The position numbers and the translations under genes were made by a program. Shown here piece after piece: positions 59,001 to 64,000 of a stretch of DNA of 64,000 bases (its first letter is position 1; each line of letters starts with the position of its first letter). Source of the stretch: Corbicula japonica (taxonomy: Eukaryota; Mollusca; Bivalvia; Venerida; Cyrenidae); assembly GCA_038501625.1 (NCBI GenBank), contig JAZAYU010000223.1, positions 310,001 to 374,000 on the forward strand, read 5' to 3'. Below the pieces are notes generated by a model. The model had not been told where the DNA came from. It ran no database searches and saw nothing but the letters and a program-made list of their open reading frames with translations.

Positions 59001-60005
59001 CGTCCATCCGTCCATCAGTTACAAAATCGGCCGCAGTTTTCTAAGCTTAAAGCAACTGTAACATGCTGCAGCCTGATATTTTGCAAATTGCTTTATCCAT
59101 TAGTCCCATGTGGTGTAAAGCAGTTTTATTCTCCTTGCTCATCTACTTACTTACTTGCTTGATTTACATAAACCAAAGGGCATCTCTATTGACTATAAAG
59201 GTGCATTACATCAATACAAATTGTGTTCTTGTTATCAACTATTTCCTACGGTTACATATTTTATTATTGATTATTAAGACACAAATTCCATAAATACGTA
59301 TTTAACGAATGTGCAACCAATGTACAATGTAGATCTAGATCAGCTGGCACATTCATGTTGTTTGATCTGGATCAACATTGATTGCATCTTGGTCTGGATC
59401 TTCACTGTTCGCCCATGCAATCAAGGTGTATCTTTGGAGTAAAGGGTTAACTACAATCTCACAGAAGTCAGATATAACAAAATGTTTGATCTGAAATAGG
59501 CCCGGCAACACCATAATAGGCTATAGTGATTTCCGTGATAACTATTTTTAGAAACAGTGAATACAGAAAGAATGATTTATAAAGCTCACAAAATGGTGTG
59601 AAAGTATAATTACATTGAAAATCGATACAAGACCACATAAAACACACTTATCTTTAATAAATTATGCATTACATGGTGTGTAGACTCTTTCCGTGGTTTA
59701 TAACACTGAATATACTTAGATTCAATATGCAATATAATGTTCAGAATTCTTTGACAATTACAGATCCCCATGTATTTTGCGATTTTATAGGCAACAATCT
59801 GATTGGTTTGGGAGGTTGTTGATAAAAACAACCATACGTGACTTGTCGTCGGAGCCTTATAGCTGGCCGGTTTTCAGGAGATGATTTTGATCAGATTGAC
59901 TTAACTATGTTTTATTTGGTTTCAGATGATTTGGGATACCCTAGAGAGGAAGATGATGATGATGACGATGAGAAAGATGATGAATTAGCTGACGAGATTC
60001 CTTAA
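49919..60005 (+). CDS. SLC7A6OS: SLC7A6OS / Iwr1 homologue, complete gene (6 exons, 454 aa)
   Basis: Join of 49919-50077, 55045-55164, 55725-56324, 57549-57876, 58440-58517 and 59926-60005; phases agree throughout. The start MATIVRVKRRREEDPLE matches the conserved N-terminus. Residues 322-328 are YVYDIYY and 376-384 ENNWRNDYP inside an Asp/Glu/Asn-rich segment, the hallmark of the Iwr1 domain. Iwr1 proteins bind assembled RNA polymerase II and carry it into the nucleus; the basic N-terminus serves as import signal (known in yeast). The protein is longer than the human one (about 309 aa), mostly from the 200-codon exon 3, which is polar and poorly conserved. Intron 1 is 5 kb and holds nested transposons. 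The gene looks intact. Confidence 0.9.
51460..51550. repeat. Family A MITE fragment
   Basis: GTGTCGATCCAGATCAGACA and GGCTGATCTGGATCTACACT arms, close together, right end decayed. Confidence 0.6.
51596..51736 (-). other. Small ORF (46 codons) in nested element
   Basis: ATG at 51736 opens MSFSKRDFLHWDEDINLDDL then LGEYTHTECEDISDDN and ends at TAA 51596-51598. Its acidic composition and Trp/Phe content look protein-like, and a weak donor option precedes the stop. It could be the first exon of the element's own gene. Family not recognised. Confidence 0.35.
53830..54490. other. GC-richer block, probable repeat
   Basis: Between the TIR element and exon 2 lies a segment with many GTACTTACA / TAAGTACG motifs on both strands and a direct duplication of TAGGTCGTCCTTATATATAT (about 54190-54228). 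The composition differs sharply from neighbouring DNA. The 120-codon plus-strand frame here is not recognisable. Confidence 0.4.
55045..55164 (+). CDS. SLC7A6OS: SLC7A6OS exon 2
   Basis: Acceptor TTATTATTCCAG, donor ACA|GTCAGT (a C at +3, weaker than consensus); 40 codons, phase 0 both sides. It encodes EENITKHVRDAIRREKLG and NFSRWKDQIRQSKQT. Confidence 0.8.
55200..55313. repeat. Family A MITE, right half
   Basis: GTGCAGATCCTGATCAGACA and GGCTGATCTGGATCTACACT, ending ATATATGGAGGAAGGTTAA; the left half is missing. Confidence 0.65.
55425..55621. mobile_element. 197-bp CAGGG-ended MITE
   Basis: CAGGGCTCTCACTAGA and TCTAGTGAGAGCCCTG are perfect inverse termini. The terminal motif resembles the 34499-35065 element. 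It ends about 100 bp before exon 3. No clear target duplication. Confidence 0.75.
55725..56324 (+). CDS. SLC7A6OS: SLC7A6OS exon 3 (200 codons)
   Basis: Acceptor CTTTCAG, donor CAG|GTGTGT; phase 0. It begins ESQLNRLRVVSNYRALDLDN and has one CxxC (VCRLCG) near residues 124-127. The remainder is Lys/Asp/Gly/Ser-rich and looks disordered. This exon accounts for most of the length excess over the vertebrate protein. Confidence 0.85.
57549..57876 (+). CDS. SLC7A6OS: SLC7A6OS exon 4 (Iwr1 core)
   Basis: Acceptor CTTTGCAG, donor GGTAAGAA; phase 0 to 1. It encodes YVYDIYY and the acidic DDENDENNWRNDYPD motif, the diagnostic part of the family. Confidence 0.95.
58265..58345. repeat. Family A MITE fragment
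   Basis: GTGTAGATCCAGGTCAGCTA with TTACTCCATACATAC upstream; left part only, in the intron before exon 5. Confidence 0.5.
58440..58517 (+). CDS. SLC7A6OS: SLC7A6OS exon 5
   Basis: Acceptor TTTTTTCAG, donor GGTATGCC; 78 nt, phase 1 to 1. It encodes MDENLAFGGENIYELYDWMN. Confidence 0.85.
58620..58768. repeat. Family B hairpin repeat
   Basis: GGGTTGAAGGTTATAAAACT to TTATAACCTTGGACAC, with near-perfect CAAGCATCTGATTGGCTGAA arms around a CAGTCGCC centre. Confidence 0.85.
58860..58945. repeat. Family A MITE fragment
   Basis: TTAACTCTATGGATACACC at the left and ATCAGGATCTACACTG; truncated. Confidence 0.5.
58957..59190 (+). repeat. Family D repeat, partial
   Basis: CCCCCGCTTCGAAGAAGAGG, TTGTTCGTCCATCCGTCCAT, TGATATTTTGCAAATTGCTT and CCATGTGGTGTAAAG match 48669-49250. 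Confidence 0.65.
59310..59452. repeat. Family A MITE, diverged
   Basis: GTAGATCTAGATCAGCTGGC and TCTGGATCTTCACTGTTCGC arms, ending GGAGTAAAGGGTTAA; the left end is lost. Confidence 0.65.
59926..60005 (+). CDS. SLC7A6OS: SLC7A6OS exon 6 (terminal)
   Basis: Acceptor TTGGTTTCAG; completes a split Asp codon. It encodes DLGYPREEDDDDDDEKDDEL then ADEIP and stops at TAA 60003-60005. The acidic tail fits the C-terminus of the family. Confidence 0.9.
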
Positions 60006-60204
60006 ATGAGAGTTGTGCAATCAAATGGCATTGGATGTGTCTAGTTGGCATTTACTTGAAAATGGAACAAGGACAAACAATTCTAGTGACTCTGGACTGT
60101 TTTGGTCAGAAATTTGTTGAAAGACATGTTTATTTCATGATACTGATGTTTCTGTTTCCGAAAACAAATTATTAAAAAACTAATTTATATACATTATCAT
60201 GTTA

Positions 60205-60210
60205 AATAAA
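60205..60210 (+). other. Polyadenylation signal of SLC7A6OS
   Basis: AATAAA 200 bases after the stop codon, the first canonical signal downstream, followed by T-rich sequence. Confidence 0.6.
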
Positions 60211-60257
60211 ATTGAATAACTTCCTCTTTTATTGTTCAGTAGAACCATTTTCTTGCA

Positions 60258-60690
60258 TACCAGATCAGGTAATTTTTTGTTTTCACCCGTGTAGGAAATT
60301 TTTATCCTACACCCCCCATGTAGAATGAGTCACGTGAGTGACGTCACGTCTTTAAGTATCTGACGTAATAAATTCAAAAAAGGTGAAATATGCATATCAG
60401 GAATCGCCACATTCAGAAAAAACAGCCTCCCCACACAGTCAAGAAGATGGGGAAGGTAGTGATGTCATTTATAAAAAAGTTTGTGTTAACGTCAATATTT
60501 CAGCATAATGAAAATAAATAAGTTTGTATACTTACACAGAAATGTTTTAAATAATACAAAATCTGCAAGAAAAAGTATCTTGCATGAGACATTCGGTAAA
60601 GATAGAAAAATCTGTCACCTCGGGTGAACTGTTTTGGCGGTGACAGATTTTTCCATCTTCACCTCACACTCATGCAAGATACTTATATTA
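60258..60690. repeat. Paired hairpin repeat, copy 1
   Basis: It contains TTTTCACCCGTGTAGGA, GAGTGACGTCACGTCTT, an embedded family C fragment, and a hairpin with AAGTATCTTGCATGAG (60573) and its inverse (60671). The same order recurs at 61330-61650, about 1.05 kb away. Confidence 0.7.
60382..60450 (+). repeat. Family C left-end fragment
   Basis: GGTGAAATATGCATATCAGG, then CGCCACATTCAG and CCTCCCCACACAGTCAAGAA, almost identical to 5606. It sits inside copy 1 of the hairpin repeat. Confidence 0.75.
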
Positions 60691-61329
60691 AAGAATTGAA
60701 TTCACCAAATAGTTAAGGATGGGTGTGAGGTATGTCACCTTAAAGAACTGAATTCACCAATTACCTGGAGGCATTCAGAGGGGGGGGGGCGCAAATAATG
60801 TGCCCTTGTCATAGACTTTTTATTTCTTAATTGGCATTGTAGCGGAATGCTACAGTCAAATAAGTAAACACCACTTGGCGAAGATCGGCTTAGTCATGAT
60901 AGTAAACCGACTGCCAAGCCAAACTTTCTAAGATACTGGATGTACATGTGAGCCCAGTATACCGGTATATGCCTTAATTACATTGACATGATATAACTTT
61001 GTAGGATTAAGTCTGTAACTAAAGAGATTACACTGGCTGAGCATACCCACAGACAGTGTGTGTCCAAAGCAAATAAACAGGGAGATGGTGATGGGATCAA
61101 TGGGTGATTAACTAGGTTTACTGGTGCAAATAATACTGCTCTTGTTACTTGTATTACGGGCATCTATAATATGTTATATAGAAATATCCACTCGCAGCAG
61201 GGTTTTTACATTGAAAGACCCTGCTTACAGGTTTGTGTAATCATGACAGTATTATTAAAATCCTAGCATCATCTGTCTACTTTATGAAGTAAGATAAAAG
61301 CCAGATGTCATAATGTTATAAATTTTCTT

Positions 61330-61650
61330 GTAACCAGATTGGGTCATCCGGTGTTTTCACCCGTGTAAGATATTTCAATCCTACATCCCTCATATGGTAT
61401 GAGCTACCCGAGTGACGTCACATCTTCAAATACCGGTATCTGATCAATGTAATATATTCAAGTTAGTGACATCATTTATAAAATAAGGTTTGTGTTAACA
61501 TCTTTTTTTTCAGCGTACGGGAACAAAAATAGTTTTTACACAAATGTTATGATTAATAAAAGGTTTGCAAGAAGTATCTTGCATGAGAAATTCCTTAAAG
61601 ATAACAAAAATCTGTCACCTCGGGTCACCTCATGCAAGATACTTATAAAC
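61330..61650. repeat. Paired hairpin repeat, copy 2
   Basis: TTTTCACCCGTGTAAGA, GAGTGACGTCACATCTTC and the AAGTATCTTGCATGAG hairpin (61572 and 61631), in the same order as copy 1 but without the family C insert. Confidence 0.7.
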
Positions 61651-61697
61651 AAAAACTGGTGCCCAGACAAGTCACTGATAAATACTCCTCTAAACTG

Positions 61698-61803
61698 TGT
61701 TGAAGGTTATAAAACTGAGCATGGAAACCAGTCTCAAATCTCAAGAATCTGATTGGCTGAAATGGCGACTGGTTTCCATGCTCAGTTTTATAACTTTGGG
61801 CAC
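61698..61803. repeat. Family B hairpin repeat, short copy
   Basis: GTTGAAGGTTATAAAACTGA to GTTTTATAACTTTGGGCAC. The right inner arm is deleted, so only the outer stem remains. Confidence 0.8.
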
Positions 61804-62455
61804 AAAACAAGCATCGAACTTGAATGTAACATAACCATACTAAAATCTGTAATCAATTTTGTTTCATTTCAGATATGTATTACTCTTATTTGTTCATAGC
61901 AATATTCATGACAAGGCAGCAATAATCAGGTGCGTTAAAATATCCTTAAGCTGTTGTTTTGTTTTTTAAGAAGTATATTATATTACAAAGGAAATAATTA
62001 TGTTAGTGTACTGCTCTCAGGAAGTGACATCTAGGATACTGCTGGAAGTGTACCTTACACACGATTCTCACACTAGTCACAAACTACTATTTGCAAGAGA
62101 TGACTTATCTACTAAAAAATGTATACAAATGTGATGCATCATGGCAAAAATGGGACTAATTGCCTCTGCGACCGGTGTAGACCCCGATCCACCAATGGCA
62201 CAGAATGAAAGGCCTGCATTGGTCAGAATCATTGAATCATTATGGGCATAATATCTCCACCAATGTCATTACCAGTTGGACAGCACCAGTGACTAGGGAG
62301 TTAGGGCCATTCACCTGCTGATACTTGACCAAATTACACTGTCATTTTCAGACTTGGCAAGCCTTTATCCGGTTTTTATTTATTTTGCTTGTAATGTTTA
62401 CTCAAGGCCCTTTGTGAATAATTGGCAAATGTCTGCAAGGTATCTTATATGTTTA
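61804..62455. other. No gene seen
   Basis: AT-rich sequence between repeats. A weak family A-like trace (GTGTAGACCCCGATCC, near 62178) is the only recognisable piece. Confidence 0.4.
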
Positions 62456-62608
62456 CAATGTATCTTATGTGTTTACAAACCACAAAGGAATCTACAATCT
62501 CAGAACAAAGCACTTACTTTAGTGATACCAAAAAGTAAAACTGTAACCTATGGTGATCAACGATTTGAAACTGGAACGATCTGCCGTCTGGTGTGGTCTA
62601 CTATTCAC
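62456..62608 (+). pseudogene. LINE reverse-transcriptase C-terminal relic
   Basis: The frame reads VYKPQRNLQSQNKALTLVIP then SKTVTYGDQRF. The order Y-x-P-x-R-x-L-x-S, a hydrophobic VIP and YG-x-R-x-F is the common end of non-LTR ORF2 proteins just after the reverse-transcriptase domain. Codons after that have decayed, and no RT catalytic motif is present. Confidence 0.5.
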
Positions 62609-62984
62609 TAATAATTTTGCTACAATGTTTACAGTCGCAAGACCTTTGCTAAATGTTCACCTCATTGCAACAATGCTCAGTACCCAACATCAGTCATCTA
62701 GTTTATGGATATTCAATATGGTTAAAGATGAGGCCAAATTTTGTATCTTCTACAACTCAACTAGAAATGTGTCCATAGGACACGGATGCCCCCGCTATGC
62801 ATCGTTTCCAGATACTAAAGTGCAATGATGGGAATAATAGCATTTCAAAGACAGTGATGTTCGAGTAATTTTAAGAATATGCATAAACTTGATGATCAAG
62901 TAAATTATTTGTATTTGTGGCACTGTTGTCTTCTCATTACGGAAATGTCTGTGAAGAAGTTGGTGGTAATGAAATGCAAAGTCA

Positions 62985-64000
62985 TAGTGAACATTTGTGC
63001 CAAGTTATTTTGAAATCCCTTCATTCATAAAGAAGTTATAGCCCGAACAAGTAAATTCAAGTTTTAGTAACTGTGACCTTGACCTTGGACTTACAGGCAT
63101 GGGTAATGTACGCAACACACCGCCTTGTCATAGTGAACATTTGTGCCAAGTTATTTTGAAAACCCTCCATTCAAAACAAAGTTATAGCCCGGACAAGGAA
63201 ATTCTATTTTTAGTAACAGTGACCTTGACCTTGGACCTACAGGCATGGACATGGTACACAACTCACCACCTTGTCATGGTGAACATTTCTGCCAAGTTAT
63301 TTTGAAATTACTATATTCCTAATGTAGTTACAACCCTGATAAGAAAATTCTATTTTAGTAACAGTGACCTTGACCTTGGACCTAGGCATGGGCATGGTAC
63401 GGGACACACCATCTTGTCATGATGAACATTTGTGTCAAGTTATTTTGAAATCAATCTATTCCTAACAAAGTTACAGCCCGGACAAGAGAATTCTATTTTT
63501 AGTAACAGTGACCTTGACCTACAGGCATGGGCATGGTACGCGATACACCGCCCTGTCATGGTGAACATTTGTGTCAAGTTATTTTGAAATCCCTCCATTT
63601 ATAATGAAGTTACAGCCTGGACAAGAAAATTATATTTTTAGTAACAGTGACCTTGACCTTGGACCTTCAGGCTTAGGTATTGTGCGGACACACTGCCTTG
63701 TCATAGTGAACATTTGTGCAAAGTTATTTTGAAATCCCTCCATTCATAACAAAGTAACAGCCCAGACAAGAGAATTCTATTTTAAGTAACACTGACTTTG
63801 ACCTACAGGCATGGGCATGGTACATGACACATCGCCCTGTCATGGTGAACATTTGTGCCAAGTTATTTTGAAATCCCTCCATTCATAAAAAAGTAACAGC
63901 CCTGACAAGAAAATTCTATTTTTAGTAACAGTGACCTTAACCTTGGACCTAAAGGCTTGGGCATGTATGTGACATACCGTCTTGATATGGTGAACAATTA
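62985..64000. repeat. Tandem repeat array, about 143-bp unit, cut by window end
   Basis: GTGAACATTTGTGCCAAGTT begins units at about 62987, 63133, 63279, 63422, 63561, 63706, 63844 and (diverged) 63990, spacing 138-146 bp. Each unit carries CAGTGACCTTGACCTTGGAC and AGGCATGGGCATGGTAC. At least seven units are present and the array continues past the window. Confidence 0.9.

Noticed and set aside
62987..64000. Tandem array considered as a CRISPR-like structure
   Set aside because: The units are about 143 bp and similar along their whole length, with no unique spacers, in an animal genome.

Overview
The window looks like a piece of an animal nuclear genome, most likely a bivalve mollusc. It is AT-rich, has intron-rich genes with short exons and GT-AG junctions, and carries a very high load of small DNA transposons and fold-back repeats. 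The organism is an inference from gene structure and repeat style, not from a species marker. Almost all long open frames are non-coding; the real coding material is a set of short spliced exons.

Four host loci can be supported. (1) At 4788-4895 on the minus strand is one 36-codon exon with a perfect donor, resembling the first exon of an SLC13 (sodium-coupled dicarboxylate/citrate/sulfate) transporter. The rest would lie left of the window. (2) Elongin B (ELOB) is complete on the minus strand, 25586-28805, in four coding exons including an ATG-only first exon, giving 120 aa. (3) An NFATC2IP/NIP45/Rad60-type gene with two SUMO-like domains lies on the plus strand, 36272-44671: seven exons, 372 codons, with the 5' exon(s) not found. 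(4) An SLC7A6OS/Iwr1 gene (RNA polymerase II nuclear import) is complete on the plus strand, 49919-60005: six exons, 454 aa. They do not form a pathway. They share only broad nuclear themes: a ubiquitin-ligase adaptor and elongation factor, a SUMO-like regulator, and Pol II import.

Layout. 1-25 kb is gene-poor. It holds the SLC13-like exon, a fold-back element with a 10-bp target duplication (2479-3236), a 3.9-kb element with about 1.3-kb inverted arms (8213-12112), several hairpin MITEs and fragments of a dispersed repeat (family C). 23.5-28.8 kb is ELOB. 30.6-33.4 kb is one Mutator-like element inserted inside another, each with its own target duplication. 34.5-35.9 kb holds further DNA-element relics. 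36-45 kb is NFATC2IP, its introns packed with TTAA-flanked MITEs (family A) and about 140-bp perfect-hairpin repeats (family B). 45-49.6 kb is repeat-only. 49.6-60 kb is SLC7A6OS, whose first intron carries a 3.5-kb TIR element interrupted by a 2.15-kb CAGGG-ended element. A 32-bp palindrome made of the two ends of that second element sits upstream of the gene with its own target duplication. 60-64 kb holds paired hairpin repeats, a LINE relic and a roughly 143-bp tandem array that runs off the window.

No CRISPR array, operon, rRNA or convincing tRNA was seen. The most interesting material is the nested, boundary-resolved transposon architecture and the minimal two-end palindrome. Repeat boundaries come from reading target duplications by eye. 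Superfamily names are inferences.
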